A stretch of 64,000 nt of DNA from Monarcha castaneiventris obscurior (GCA_026261815.1 JAMPIT010000379.1:9684001-9748000), one strand, 5' to 3'. Positions 1-13,575 are shown, numbered from the stretch's first letter. Program-made: numbers and translations. The notes: generated by a model from the letters alone, not told the origin.

Positions 1-137
1 TTCCAGGAGATTTCGACGTTCTGCTCGGGGCAGGATCGGTATGTGGCTCACAAGCGAGGCTTTATCGCTTCCAGTGATAGCGAGCCCGTTCCCGTCTGAG
101 CCTTTGGGTCTTTTTATCTTTATTTATTCTTTATTGA
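1..137. other. Unassigned window edge, CpG-containing
   Basis: The first 100 bases contain several CpGs and a splice-donor-like 'ggtatgt' near position 38 on the plus strand. I cannot tie this to any exon. RPS20 or LYN would be expected on this side in vertebrate gene order, but no coding sequence of either is visible. Confidence 0.3.
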
Positions 138-398
138 AAGCGGCAGGACGAGAGGCCGTGGTCTTCAGCTGTGCCAGGGGAGGTGTATGCTGGGCATGAG
201 TAGGGATTTATTCACAGAAAAGGTGGTGAGACATTGGAATGAGCTGCCCAGGCAGATGGTGGGCACTGTCCCCGGAGGTGTTTAAGGAAAGACTGGATGT
301 GCCATGGTCTAGTTGAACGTGGTGGTGTTCGGTCACAGGCTGGACTCGATGGTCTCAGAGGTCTGTCCTAGCCCAATTGATGCTGGGATTCTGTAAAG
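138..398 (+). mobile_element. CR1 LINE, truncated 3' end
   Basis: This stretch follows the conserved 3' part of avian CR1. It has a 'gccaggggaggt' block near 174, 'ggaatgagctgcccagg' near 237, a 'ggaggtgtttaagg' block near 275, and the 'ggactcgatggtctcagaggtc' region near 342. It ends in a degenerate 'attctgtaaag' in place of the usual short terminal repeat. The reading direction is plus and the element is strongly 5'-truncated, as most CR1 copies are. There is no ORF. The boundaries are estimates from remembered CR1 consensus, not from an alignment. Confidence 0.85.
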
Positions 399-1249
399 TG
401 AAGGTGCGAGAGCAGAAGTTTTAAGTAAAAGTGCTCCTGTCATTCGTGCTTTGAGAACTTAAATGAACTTTATTTATGAGCGCTCCATTATTTGTTCAGG
501 TTAGGCATTGATGGGATATTTTTTCTCAGAATTGTCTTTGATTTGGCCTGGACAGTGGTAACTTAGTCCCAAACCAAGTGTTCTGAAAATACGTCTGTTT
601 CAAGTTACATCGCTGGAGAACCAGAGAAACATATTGAAAGGATGGCCTATAGTAAGGTCACTATGACTATCTTTTAAAGTTAATAATTCTAATTTGGAGT
701 TCTGCCCAGGAGTCACAGACATCTATAATGTTAGCATAACTACTGCCCCTCTGGAAGCTTAGTAGTTACTACAGTCATTGAAGAAAGCTTGCTTGGTGTT
801 TTAGGATGAGCTTACGTTCAGCTATCACACACTGCTTTAAAACATTTTTTTCCCTAACAGTTGCTTTAGAGGTCTTCATTTGGTCCTTAAACCTCATGTG
901 ATGGAGTTAACTTTTATATGCCAACTATTCCGTTGTTTAGGCTTGTTTGTACTTGGATTATTTCTACTCTTTGAAATCGCTAATTTACTAATACCTTCTT
1001 TGAAAGTCCTAGAGGCTGTGTTCTGATAAAGCAGTTCCAAGAAACATGGATACAGAAGTTGTCATCCTGTTCCTGTTTCCTGAAATGCAGTGATGTCTTT
1101 TGCCAATGGAGATCAGTACTAGAAAAATCTGTTTTGATGATAGTCACGTTTCTCTGGTCTCTTCCTGCCTACAATGAAAACATCATTTGGTTCTGGTGGC
1201 TTGTTTTCTGAGCCATTTAACAATTATATATATACTATTTTTGAACTCG

Positions 1250-2450
1250 TACACAAGGATTCCATGTTTATTCTGTTACCAGCTATTCCAGCTACTTCCT
1301 GAGGAAGTTTTCCATCTATGAGTGTTTTATGTTCATCACTCTTAAATGCATGACCTCACACTGATCATGCTGAAGCACTTAGTTTTCCATCCAGATGGTT
1401 CCCAATCAGCAGCCCTGCTACACTATTTACTTAGACTTTTTATGAGTGCTCTTAGTAAACTTTATTTCCAGATAAAATACTGAGTACCTTGCTGCCAAGA
1501 ACTAACTCCTGTGGGATCCAATTAGAAATATGTCTAACTGAGCCCTCAGTAGTGACACAGACCTGTAGCCTTAGTTTTAAGTTGCTTGCTATGAACTGTG
1601 TGTGCACAACCGTGCCAGTTTCTCTGTGTCCTGCTGAAAAAGTCGATGTGCAAATGTGGTGTATCAACACTGTTCCCATTGTCTACCAAACAAATGCTGT
1701 AATTGCATGAGGAAAAAAAGTAATTCTGAAAAGATATATTTTCCATACATTTAAGCTGTTTAATTTAAGTACAATTTGCTCATTTATTTCTTGTTCCTAC
1801 TTGAAGAAGTTGGTTTGGGTTTGGTTTTTTTTTTCCCTGGGATTAAGGCAAGGTTGACCATAAGTTCCTGAATTTGTTCCTTTCTTACTTATTTTCTCAG
1901 TTATTGGCACTACCTCAGCTTTCTTTGAGATTTTTCTTTTTTTTTTCTGAGCTTCCCCAGATTTCTCAGAGCTTATGGAAAATCCACATTAACGGCACAC
2001 AAGTCTCCTTTGCCAGCTCTTAAAATTCTTGGATGCAGGCTATCTGGAGCTGCTGATTTAAAAACCGCCTCACTTCTGTTCCTATGTTTAAGGCTTTCCA
2101 TGGCTGTTGTTGGAAGTTTCTGATATATGTTGTTTTTCTCCACATGTCTTACAGAAATTTATCTAAACTTTGTTTTCTCTGAAATACACTGTATATTAAA
2201 AAATGCTCCCTCTTGCCATTCATGTGAGTAAATAGCCGTTCTAAATAAATAAAATTTTTTGCTCACTTCTGAGTATTTTGTCATTCTTAACTTCTAATTG
2301 ATATTTTATACTCTGCCCAGTTTTCCTTTGATTACATACTGCTTTTTGTGTAGGTTTTCCTCCCCAGACAGTGCTAACTTTAGTTAAGAGATTTTGATTT
2401 TGTGACTTAAATTAATACCCTACAGCCTGTGCTTTTTAGATGAAGCTTCC
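1250..2450 (-). mobile_element. Ancient CR1/L3-like LINE fragment, antisense
   Basis: Read on the plus strand, the segment matches the antisense of old amniote CR1/L3 elements in order: a 'ccaagaactaactcctgtgggatcc' block near 1495, then 'aaaattcttggatgcaggc' near 2021, then 'agctgctgatttaaaaac' near 2048. These blocks sit in the same order in CR1/L3 reverse-transcriptase sequence. All frames are broken. The copy is much more diverged than the CR1 at 138-398, so it probably predates it. The outer limits are vague. Confidence 0.6.
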
Positions 2451-5212
2451 AGGAGTGTTTCCCTCATGTCAAATAATTAAGAAGATAAACGATTAAGAAA
2501 CAAGATATGCTTTTAACATGCCTTAGTAGTCTGTAGCAAATACAATTTAATACCTAATTTAATGATTTATCATGTAGAATATCATTCCATGTGTATTCAG
2601 GACACTTTCTGACTTTTATTTTGGTGTTTACAGATTACTAGGGATTTTTTTTCTCTCTTCCTTTGACTAGTTTGTCCTTCAGAAGAGTAGCTCCTGGGAT
2701 GAGTCTACCTATGTGACAGAAGGAGTGTCTGCCCATTGTCAATCAGATCTTTTGTAATAACTCAGTGAAATGAAGATTTGTGTTGTCTTCTGGTGAATGT
2801 TGAACCTTTCTGATGCACCTTTGGCTGCGTCAAAGGACAGACATACTCCCCAGGCTTTGTAGCTTGGGTTGTGAACACCATTCAATTCTTTGAGTTGAGT
2901 AGATTTATTCTGCTTATTTCACACTGGTGGCCCGTGGATGGTTTTGGCAGGGCTCACAGTAGCTGCCTTAAATCTGCTGTGTCATTTTTCATACTGGTTA
3001 TTTGATGTGGGCAGCTCCCTGGAAGCTGTCTTGGTTATGCCAGCCTAATACCTCTAATACCTCTAGCATTTGCCTTCAGTGATTAACATGTTCCTATTTA
3101 CTTGTAAATCACTTCCTTCTCTGAGGTCATTGAGATCTGAACACACTTTTAAGGGTTTTGTTTGAGCTTCTGATCTTAAAATACCTGTGAAGCCGGATCA
3201 TACCTGAGGCTTCCAGGACAGTCATCAGTAGATGGTCGAGTCTCTAAACCAGTCAGGAGAAATCCAATGAAAGCTATTTTCAACCCTTTTAAGAAAGGCT
3301 GCAGCATCTGCTTGGTCTTAATTGTAGGTATCTGCTGATCCTCTTGTGTTAAGTTTCTCAGTTGTATTATGTTGCAGAACTCTCATCCAAGTTCTTTGCT
3401 CAGCAGTTAGCTTTCTCTACAAGTGCCCCAGTTACTGAAACTTCAGAAAAAACCTGGAACTAAAAAAAATACCCCTTTTTAAAAGATTGATTTGTGTAGA
3501 TGGGTAGCTGCTAACTGGCAATGCTCTCTGCAGGTAGCAGGTGGACAGAATGCACAGCTGGAGTTCTCATACTGCACTTAGCCTGTCTATTTTACATTTT
3601 TCTAACTTTTCATGCCAATTCTAGTATAAAGCTCAGCATATAAAAATGTAACCACCCCTCAAAATACTAGGCTCTCTTTACCTTAAAAATTTCTCATGCA
3701 AGCACAGAAGACATGAACTAAGTCTGTGATTCAGAAAAAGAGCAACTGTGCTTTAATGGAGTCCTTCACTGTTGACAAACGTTGCCACAAATATTGATTA
3801 TTAGGAGATGTTTTCAAGTGGGCAACTTGAACTTTGTAGTTATCACCACAAGCTCTTTCCTTCTAGATATGTACTTTATGCCTGGCAGATAATACACTTG
3901 GCTTCTAATGTCATTGATGTGGTTGGAGCAAAACTTTTCCCTTGTTAGCCTTGTGTTTGCCTTGCCTTGTTTTTCTGACACAGATCACTGTGACAAAAAA
4001 TACAAAGCTGCTGATATGCTACAGCATTTCTAGTGACAGGGAATCTGATACATCATTACAATATGTCTTAAAACACTCAGGGCTGAAATGGGATTGTCCA
4101 TCTGGACAGCTTTCAGGAGGATATTTGAATTCATCCTGTTCTAGTTCAATCTTACATTTTTGGTTTTTTCAAATTGATGAATTACATGTTCTCCGCTTTT
4201 CTGGAAGAATGTTTGTTTTCTCTCCACTCCTTGCTCTGCAGATGTGATGCTTCTGTCAAATTTGTAATAATGAAAAAAACACCTTTTGCAGAGAATAACT
4301 GTGCAACTCACATAGTCTTGAGGTGGTTTATTGATTAGCAACATGTAATTTGCTGGTAATCAATGAGCTGGGTATTGTGGATCAGTATCAGCAATACAGC
4401 AGAAATCACAATACTAGAGGCTTACAAACTGCTAGGAAGCACCTACCAATGTCTTACCCTTACATATTCACAGATTTCTATATGCACTTCCACTCTCTCC
4501 CAAAAAATGTGGGTTACAAATACCCAGTCCCACTTCTGGGAGCCTGTGCAGCCAATCCACATGCCAGGAAAAGTATGCTCTGAATTTCTGTATGCACTCC
4601 TGAAAGGTGGGTCCCTACTGCTCTGCCCCAGCCTGTCAGTCCCCCCAGTCTGTACCAGCAGAGGGGTGGCAGCTACTTACCATGTCTGATGAGGAGGATC
4701 TTGAAATGTTAGCACCTACTGCTCTCCCACCCCAAGTTTTCTTCTAATAATCACAAATTCTCATGCTGCTTTTCAAGCTAACTTTTTTCCTCGAAAGGGT
4801 CTTGTTAATTGAATTCCCTGGTTACTGTTTAATCTGGGTGGTCCTTGTTTTAAGCAAGCTTTGTTATTGTTAATTTCCTCTTAGTGCTATCAGGTTTTGG
4901 GCAAACATCCTCTCAGAACATGCCAGTTTGGGTATTCTGTTCACACAGACTATTTATACTCATATTCCTACCCTATCATCTGTTGTTATCCAGGCCTTGT
5001 TGTTACCAAGAGGGGCATGCAATCCCTGTACTAAAAATCCCCAGCATCAGCCCAGTGAAAGCAGGACTAGTGGGCATAAAAACAGAACTGTGGGGTTTTT
5101 TGTATCCAGTTTTCATTTTGGAAATCACTTCATGTGAGGAAAGCTTAATCAAGCGCAAAAAATGAACCGTAAACTACACAAATCTCTCCAATCCAGATTT
5201 GGCCACTTGAGG

Positions 5213-5234
5213 CAGCACCACTTTTGTGGTGCTG
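5213..5234. repeat. Perfect inverted repeat (9-bp stem, 4-nt loop)
   Basis: The left arm is CAGCACCAC, the loop is TTTT and the right arm is GTGGTGCTG. The stem does not extend into a miRNA-length hairpin, so it is probably chance or a small mobile-element relic. Confidence 0.8.
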
Positions 5235-6686
5235 TTTGTTGTGATCTGTTTCACTTTGGAAGAATAGTTCAAGAAGACCGCAGTGGTTTGTACAATATGT
5301 TGAAAACTTGCACCTACTCAAATAATATCCATGGGAATCATTGAACAGAGCAAGCTGTTCCAACACCAGCATTGGAAATGGCTTCCAGGACACAGGTTGT
5401 TCAGCTGCTCTTACTCCAATGGCTTCTCTATGGGTGCTTTGTACTGGTAGCGTTTGGGAACTAGTGGTATGTACTGGTGTGTACGAACTCTCACAACACT
5501 GTGCTGTGAAAGACTTTGGAGTTGCCTTTCCTCCTCGTGTCTGCCTCCTGCAACGACTTTGTGGGAAGCTGTCAGCAGCATGGTTGGATGTCTGTCCTGG
5601 AGGGAAAAAAAGGTGTTAAATTTTACAGCAATTCTGTTTACCAGTATATGTAGTCCACATATATGTTTGCCTGTGTGTTTCAGAGCCCACTGATCATGTT
5701 TTTTTCATCCAAAGACCACTTTAATCTAATATAATTCTTTGGCGAGACAGAGTAGGAGGGAATTGTTTCACGGTGCTTGTGCTGCTTCTCTGTCATGGAA
5801 CAGGGATAATTTAAGGAATGGTTCTGGCTTCACACTGCCTTATGCCTAGAGGAAAAATTTCTCCTGATATGGAATGCATCACTTCATCATGTTCAGGTTT
5901 TTTATTCCTGAAAAGCTTTCCCTCATCTCTGTAGGACTGGCGTCCTTTTGTGATACTTTTGATCCAGTTGGTTTTCAGATGGTGAGTGTTTGCAAGCACA
6001 AAATTTAGCAAATGCTTGCCACAGATGATGAGGAGTCTTAAAGCAAGGGGTGATTTCCACCTTGATGTTACAGGACTATTAGAGCTGGATATTAGTTGCA
6101 ACTTGAACTTTTATCTAGATTACATCCAGGTGTCGGTCTTCTGTGGGACTTAAGTGCCCTTCCCAACCCTGGCATCTGTAAAGAAAGATTAAAGCAAATT
6201 CAGCAATGCTTCTCCTGTTGTGACCTGACCCTCTGTGAACTAGCCAAGCTAAGTTACTCAAAACCTGACAGAAGCAAGAACAGCAACATAGAAGTTAGGA
6301 CCTGGAACTAAAGGAGATACTGTGGTGTTAAAGATGTGCTTTAGAAACAGGAATTAGTAGCCTCTGAGGAAATCATCACGCTGTGATTGCTCAGAACAGC
6401 TGGTTGGACCCACAACATACCACGAAAGTGATCCAAGAGGCACCAAATATGAAGAAGTTTTGGTTTCAAAGGGTTTTTCTAACTTCTCCACAAAGTTAAT
6501 GTGGCAAAGTGGCAGCTGCAGTTTACTGCATGGAAGTTATGAGGTTGCAGTAGCAGGGCAGGAACAGCAACCGTAGAGTTTGTAATACCATTCATAGAAG
6601 ACACAGAAGTTTTGTTCAAGAGAACATCTTACTTGGAGCTTACAGGAAGTCTATTAAACTTAGCTTTCACCTAAATAAGTGACAGA

Positions 6687-6718
6687 AGTTCCTACTTCAC
6701 AAAAAGTTCCTACTTCAC
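6687..6718. repeat. Short direct duplication, period 18
   Basis: AGTTCCTACTTCAC occurs at 6687-6700 and again at 6705-6718, separated by four A residues. It looks like a recent local slippage duplication. Confidence 0.85.
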
Positions 6719-9658
6719 GAAAATGGGGCTTGTGCATGGCCTTTCACACCAGTCTACAAAATGTGGTTGTAAATGTGGGATACAGTTTGCTATATTTTTC
6801 CCCTAGGAAATGATATAAAACAGAAAAGTCTTTTCCCCCTGCAGCAATCACTTAAACAATGTAAGAGCTACTCTATGTAAATTAATGTGCACACGATTGC
6901 ACATCCAACATTCCAGCCTCTGTGCCCAGTGAAATCCCCAGCAACAGATTTTCCAGATGCAAATCAAGGGAAGCAGTATAATCTACAGGTTTAAAACTGA
7001 AAAAAAGGTAATATTAACATTTACAAGGGTTGTGGTCAAGCATTCAATTTTTAGTCAAATAAAATTAATTATTGTGGTAAACATAGCAGGTGGGTTTGAA
7101 TATGGTACCCATGCACCCTGAAAGAAATCCCAGAAATATTAATACTTGTCATTTTTTCAGCATTATGACCTATGGTTTTTGTTTATGTACAGAACCCGTT
7201 TAAAAATATTCTTTCAATAATTGTGACTGTTGGAAGTTGTTTCTGAGAGCACCCAGCAGGCAATTCATCCTACCAAAAGCCCCTTACCACACTGCCACAA
7301 GTGCATTTCCTTTTTGACAGTTCCTTACCTGTTCAGAGGAATAACTGATTCTCATATTCTCATGGGAAATGTTCCTGGTGTTCCAGCAGGAACAAATGCT
7401 TATGCTAATACATAGGAATTGTTTCTCATTTCTCCTGGGAAAAAAAAGACCAAGCCAGCAGCACACCTTTGATACAGAAAATGGAGATTTTCCTCTTAAA
7501 ATCTTACGTATATAAAGGAAATTTATTTTCCAATGAAGAATCTACCATTACTTGTGTACTAGCATACGTTGCTAAATCATTGGTGCTACTTAAATGTAGC
7601 ACTAACTAATCATAATTAGTAATAGTGCAACCATAAAGGAAAGAAAAAAAACACTCTCGGGCAGTTTGGGGACTGGTAATGTTTTGCAGAGCATTTAAAA
7701 TTAGACAGGTTTTCATTTTCAGGACCAGTTGGGGTTTTGGGGGGCTGGGGCTGGGAGAGGAAGGCTATGCTTCTTTTAACTAACCAATTAATTAACTAAT
7801 GAATAATTAACTGCTCTCACCTGGTGGTAATGGGTGACCACTCTGAACTGAATCAGTGACTTTATCTAATTTTAAGCACTAGTTCAAGACCTTAGTTTAA
7901 GTCATACAGTGACAGTCCAGTGGGGAGATGTCTCCAGCACACAACAGAGAAAGCCACATGCCAGCATAAACTTACTGTTCAGTGAGAGTTTCACTGATTG
8001 AAAGGGTTGTAGCAAATAGGTTTAGATTTTGGGGTGTTTCCTCTCTCCCTGTCTCTGGCTTGTCTCCTTGCCTCCTGCAGCCCCCTCCCTTGTCTCCCTG
8101 GGCAAATGGCTCTTTTGCTATGATTGGTCAGATAGTACCGATTTTTATGATCAGGACGCTTTTTCAAATGCTGTTTGCAATTCAATATACAATTTCTTAA
8201 ACAAACGATGCAACCATGAAAACGTTTTAAAAAATGTAATGATATTTGTTTCCTCTGAAAGTCAGCTGTTAGCAGGAATGATTTATTAAACTTTAGGAAT
8301 ATCTATTTTTCCCCTTTCAATCAGAAAACATTTACTAGCAATCATTTCACTTCCAAAAGCTGTACAAGGATTGACAACGTTAAGGGAGGTCTGGACTTCT
8401 GTCACTTTCTTGACAAAGAAATCAGTGTGAGATTCATCTACTGGCATCTTAGTGCAGTGATACATTCCTTCAAAAGCTTTGCATGTAGCTTTTGTGTTAT
8501 CTGTGAAGCATTTTACTGGAACTGTTGGATAAGAGAAAAACAAGAATGTGGAAAAGGTGTATGGTATCTCTCTAAACTTACCATATTGTGTAATATATAC
8601 TATTAACTACAATTAAAAGAAACCCAGCCTCCCCAGCCTATCTGTTCCCTTATTTACATTCAGCTTTTTTACAATCTCTGTTCAGGTGCAACTTTCTATT
8701 CTTGTGTCTGGGACCAGCTTCATTTGTGCCATATCTGAATCAAAACCCTTTCACCATTCTCAAGTGGTGAAGAAAAATATGTGGCTTGAAAATAAAACTG
8801 ATTTTCCTTCTGCCCTTTTTGGGGGAGTGACTTAAAAAGAACTGCGCATTTACATTTCCAATTTGCAGCCTTTGCTCTTTGTAGCCTGGCACATGTGCAG
8901 CAGAATATTTATTAAGTTATGAATTACCCTGTTATCCCAGGTGCCCTGCAAAGGCAAATGCAACCACCTCCCTGCTCTGCTGAGCACTTGGGCTATTGAA
9001 CTTCAGGCTGGGTCAACAGCAAAACTCAGCTCGGAGAAGTTCAGGGGTGGCTGGTGGTGCCTCTGCTGTCAAATTGTCCCGTGGCATCCGTAGATATTGG
9101 CAAACTGGGATAGATGACAGTAGACTTTTTTTTGTTCCATTTGCCTTCTTTAACTGGTTTTAAGGTTTTTTGTTTGACAGGCAGACAAATATTTGGCAGC
9201 TGGGTTAACTGAAGCCTAGAACGAGGCTCTTAGAGTGCTGCATGAAGGTATTTGCAGCAGATAAATAACTAGAACAAAGTAAAAGTAAAATATTCCAAGT
9301 ATGGTTAATTTTAAAAATAACCATTCATTTCTATCCCAATTTTCATCTTTGTTCTAGCAGATGAATTTATGAACACAGTGCAAAAATGATACACAATTTG
9401 AATAGTAAGCATCCACTTAAGTCCCATTGAATTTACAAATATTTGTGATATACTGTGTAAAACAGTTTTGTTTGTTTTCTTTGCTGTGGTGTATCTTACA
9501 GCAGAATACAGAAACAACCCATACATCTTCAGACTTACGTTTTCATGCTTCTCATCCTACCTTCTGAACTTGCTCACTTCCAAGTTATAAAGTATTTATA
9601 TTGTTTGAAAATAGTGATGTTACCACTTTCTTTCTGAGGTTGAGATAAAGCATAATAC

Positions 9659-9680
9659 AAAAAAAAAAAAAAAAAAAAAA
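9659..9680 (+). repeat. Poly(A) run, 22 nt
   Basis: An uninterrupted A tract is followed by GGAAAAAGG. No AATAAA sits in the preceding 30 bases and no coding sequence precedes it, so it is treated as a simple repeat and not as a retrocopy tail. Confidence 0.9.
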
Positions 9681-10712
9681 GGAAAAAGGAGCAAACAACA
9701 GAACATACCAGATAAAGAGCACAGCATCAGAATTGTAGTTTGTGCTAACTTCTTTTAAAACTTATTATGAAATGTCTTTTGATATTTCTACTTGGGATCC
9801 AAAGACACTAAACCCTCAGTAACAGCTATAGTAAGGGAAGATTAATACAGAATGATAAACCTCCATGCTTTTCCTTTTTCTTCCTTCTCATTCTTCCTAG
9901 AAGCTCTTTATTACAATTGCATAGTTCCCATGCTTATAGTCATCTTTTCTTGTCTTTCTTGTAATCACTTGACTGCTAAAATAACTATTGCACTTTACAG
10001 AACTCAGGATAGCACGTAGAAGTTGCTTTTCATTGTAAGGCATGAAAAAAAATTAATTTTTACCTAAAACCGTTCCAGCATTAATTAGTATTGGCTCTTA
10101 TCTGGGGAGTCAATGAAAATTATATAAAATCTCTTAAGTGCATCCTCTCAAGTTTTATACACGTGCCCATCTGAGGAAGAAGAGGACTTGTCAGGGGACA
10201 TTGGGATGGTGAATGCCGTTCATTATAAAATAAAAGAAAAAAAGACCAGAATTAGAATTTTTAATTCGTGCTTTCCCTCAGTGGACAATACTCTCTGTAT
10301 AACCAAGAAAGCACAAAATACAACACTCTGATATGGTTAATATGTCCAGGGCTACTGCTGTTGACTACTACCCATGAGAATGCAAGCAAGCACTTTACAG
10401 TATCTTCTTTAGAATATGTACTTTCCAAAATCAGTAAATGCAAGCAGGTTTGGTAGTTAGGTGGTGGGAGATTAATGAGGAAAAGCTGAAGTTTCCATGC
10501 AGGCTGTGGTTATCCCAGACTGCTGTGAGGCAGGAGCTAAACCCCCAGTTTTGAATAGTTAGCTCCCAGTGCTGCAGAGCTGGAAGTTTGGAAGGCAGCT
10601 CGTGCTACGTGAGGACAGAGAACATAAAACAAAAAGCAGCTCGCCTTGAGAAACTGGCTGCTGTGACATGGCATCCCAGGGTCCCAGAAACAGTGCTTAG
10701 GTTGCTGCTATC

Positions 10713-10736
10713 AAAAACAAACAAACAAACAAAACT
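10713..10736. repeat. (AAAC)n microsatellite
   Basis: Several CAAA/AAAC units in a row within otherwise ordinary sequence. Confidence 0.85.
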
Positions 10737-11827
10737 AAACACCAGAATAGCTGAGTTTCCAAGGAAAATAATTATATCAAGCTGTGGAACTCGGTTCATA
10801 GTAAGACACGAGAGATCTGACCTTTACATTTACCAGCTGGGAGAAATGAGGCTTTGTTCCTTCCTCATAACAGAGTCAAGATGCTTGGTGTCTCTTATTT
10901 GAGGAGGTACACTCTTATTTGATGTTGTTAGCATCAGATAACCCATGCCTTGAAGAGAGCATACCTGGCCAGCAAAGGCATTCCAATACTGCCATTCCCA
11001 GACTGGCACTGATGCTGCATCATCTCAATCTGTGCAATACTGCCATAAATCTGTTTAGGCTGATCAAGCTACTGGTAATCAATTCCAGAAACAAAGAGAA
11101 TAAATAAACTAGGTATGAGTAGCCCTTAAGGTTTATAACTTATAACTATGTCTTGCTGACCATCTGGAACTGTGCTGCATACGTATGTGTGGGGAAGGAG
11201 AGATAAAGGAAAAAAACCAGTTTTTAGAAAGGGAAAAATCTGGATGAACAGAATCCCCTTAGAGTTGTGACACTGCTCTACTAGCATCATGTGCCTTCTA
11301 TTAACACTTTATTCAGAGGTATGTAAGTATGACAAAGTTAGGAGTGAAGTGCAGCTACACTCATTAGCTCATTCCAGCTTTAGAAGCAGGAAGGAATCTT
11401 TTAAAAAACCTGAAGCTGGGTCCAGATGATAAAAACAGAAAGGATAAAAGGCTGGTGGATTACATAGGAAAATAGATGGGAAAAAGAAACTTCAAGGAAC
11501 TAACATAAACTCCATAATTCTTCATTTTCAGAATATCAAGAACAAGAAATCTGCCAAGACTGTCTGGCAGATCTATTGATATCACGTTTTTAAAAGAAAA
11601 ACAAAAAAACCAAAAAAAAACCCCAAAACCAAAATCAAGACTACCCCACCTAAACCTTTTAACCTGTTTCTCCCCCAAGACGACAAAGCCATTGCAAAGA
11701 ATCGGGGTGGTCCTTGCATGTATGTTGTCCCTGAAGGAAACACAAAATAGGCTCAAGCTAGAAGGATTTTTGTAGGAGAACTCAGGAGTTGTCTGAAATT
11801 CAAGCATCTATAAAAGTTATTATAATT

Positions 11828-13575
11828 GCAGAACTTCTGTGGTTAGAAGTGACCTCTGGAGACTGTCTAGTCCAACCCCCTCTTCAGAGCAGGGTCGGCT
11901 AGAGCAGCTTGTTCAGTACCATGTCCAGTTGGGTTCTGAGTATCTCCAAGGATGAAGACTTCCTAGCCCTTCCGAACAACCTGCTCCAGTGTTTGGCCAT
12001 CATCATCACAATAAAAATGTTTTCTCTTGCACTTAAATGGGGTTTCCTGTCCTTCTATTTGTGTCCATTACATCTTGTCCTGTCACTGAGCAACACTGAG
12101 AAGAGACTGGCTCTGTCTTTACTGTCTCCCATCAGTATTTCTACAAACTGCTAAGATCCTCCTGAGTCGTCTACTTCCAGGCTGAACAGTCGCATCTCTC
12201 AGCCTCTCCTCACGTGCGGAGGTTCCAATCCCGGGATCAACTTAATGGCCCTTTTCTGCACTCCTGGCCCGGTACATCCACACCTTTCTTGTTCCGGCAG
12301 AGTCCTGAGCCGACCCCAGAGCCCCAGACGTGTCTCCCCAGGGCTGAGCGAGCACCGGGGATACCCTCTGCTAGCAGGGCTCGGAAGAGCTGGCAGCAGC
12401 CCTTGGAGCGCGCCCCAGATGCTGTTGGCCTCCTTTGCCGCAAGGGTGCATCGCTTGCTCATGTTCCACTCTGTGCCTGCCCGCAGCTCCGGGCCCTTCC
12501 TGCGGAGCTGCTTTCCAGGCGGCTGGCCCCGAGGGCGGGCTGGTGCTCGGGGTTATCCCCAGTGCCCTGCGCTGGGTGCCGTCAGCTGATTTCTCTTGGT
12601 AATGTATCCCTGAACACCAGCACAACCAGCCAAGGTATCACCTGCTCCACCCAATTCTGTACCACCTGCAGACTTGCAGAGGGTGCTCCATCCCAGCACC
12701 CGAGCCTTTAACGGAGATGTCAGCCTGTACTGGGGCCAGTGTCCATCTCTGGGGTACAACACCAATGAGTGGTCTCCCACTGATCACAACCCTTTGAGCC
12801 CAGGAGCCCAGCTAATTTTCAGTTTCCGCTATTTAGTCAGTACTTCATCAGTTTCTCTATGAGGATGTAATGGGAAACAGTGCTAAAAACCTCCCTAAGG
12901 TCAAGATAAGCAACCACCACTGCCCTCCAGCAGCCAGTAATCTCATTGCAAAAGGCTACTAAGTGGGTCAAGCATGATTTCCTATTCATAAATCCCTGAT
13001 GACTACTCCCAGTCACCTTTTTGTCCTTCACATGTTTGCCAATGATTTCCAGAGTTATTTGTTCCACCTGTTTTCCTGGGATTTAGATGAGGTTGATGGG
13101 CTTTAAGTTTTCCAGATCCTCCTTCTTGGCCATCTTGCAGACAGGAATTAGATTTGTTTTCTTTCAGACCTCAGAATTCTCTCATGAGCACCATAATCTT
13201 CCAAAGATAGCCAAAAGTTGCCTGGCAATGACATTGACAAGCACTGTCAGCATTTATGAATGCATCCCATCAGGTCCTACAATATTCTGTACACCTGGTT
13301 TGTTTCAATGTTCCCTAACCTGATCATTCCTTACCAACAGTATATCTTCCTTGCTTCAAACCCCACACTGGTCTCTCAGCTCTTGCATATTTATTATTTA
13401 TGTTTGTGTGTAATCAGAAGCTCCTTGTTTATGCTTGGAGGCATCCTGTCACTTTTCCTGGTTTCCTGCTCATGTGGATGGACCAATCTTGAGCTTGGAG
13501 AAGGCAATCCTTGAAAATCAGCCAGTTGTCTTTGGCCCTTCTTCTCTCCAGGGTCATATCCCAGGGAAGTCTTTA
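11828..13575 (-). mobile_element. Decayed CR1 LINE with reverse-transcriptase remnant
   Basis: On the minus strand this runs from the middle of CR1 ORF2 to the 3' UTR. The frame at 12837-13067 translates to a typical CR1 RT stretch, with KSCLTHLVAFCNEITG followed by VVAYLDLREVFSTVSH, the counterpart of the family's YLDFSKAFDTVSH. The plus strand shows matching antisense blocks: 'cctggtttcctgctcatg' near 13460, 'gcctggcaatgacat' near 13220, 'gtcaagcatgatttcc' near 12968, and the 3' end 'gtctagtccaacccc' near 11865. Stops and frameshifts break every frame, and the part at about 13320-13420 does not follow the consensus. It is a dead copy. It also explains the local CpG-rich patch near 12280-12560. 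Confidence 0.9.

Larger units (their letters stand above)
2451..11827. other. Gene-free AT-rich region
   Basis: I see no protein-coding exon, RNA gene or clear transposon. ORFs are short (104 aa or less), lie on both strands, and have no recognisable motif. The visible items are a perfect 9-bp hairpin at 5213-5234, an 18-bp-period duplication at 6687-6718, small inverted repeats at 7587-7625, and a poly(A) run at 9659-9680. The region lies downstream of MOS, towards where RPS20 and LYN are expected. Confidence 0.5.

Noticed and set aside
1..137. Possible exon of RPS20 or LYN at the window edge
   Set aside because: No frame or motif of either protein is visible; only a weak donor-like word supports it.
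4653..4672. CTCF-like word near 'ccagcagagggg'
   Set aside because: It matches only part of the CTCF core and lacks the usual following GGC; too weak to call.
12214..12711. 165-aa plus-strand frame
   Set aside because: It lies antisense within the decayed CR1 at 11828-13575, so it is explained by the LINE's base composition.
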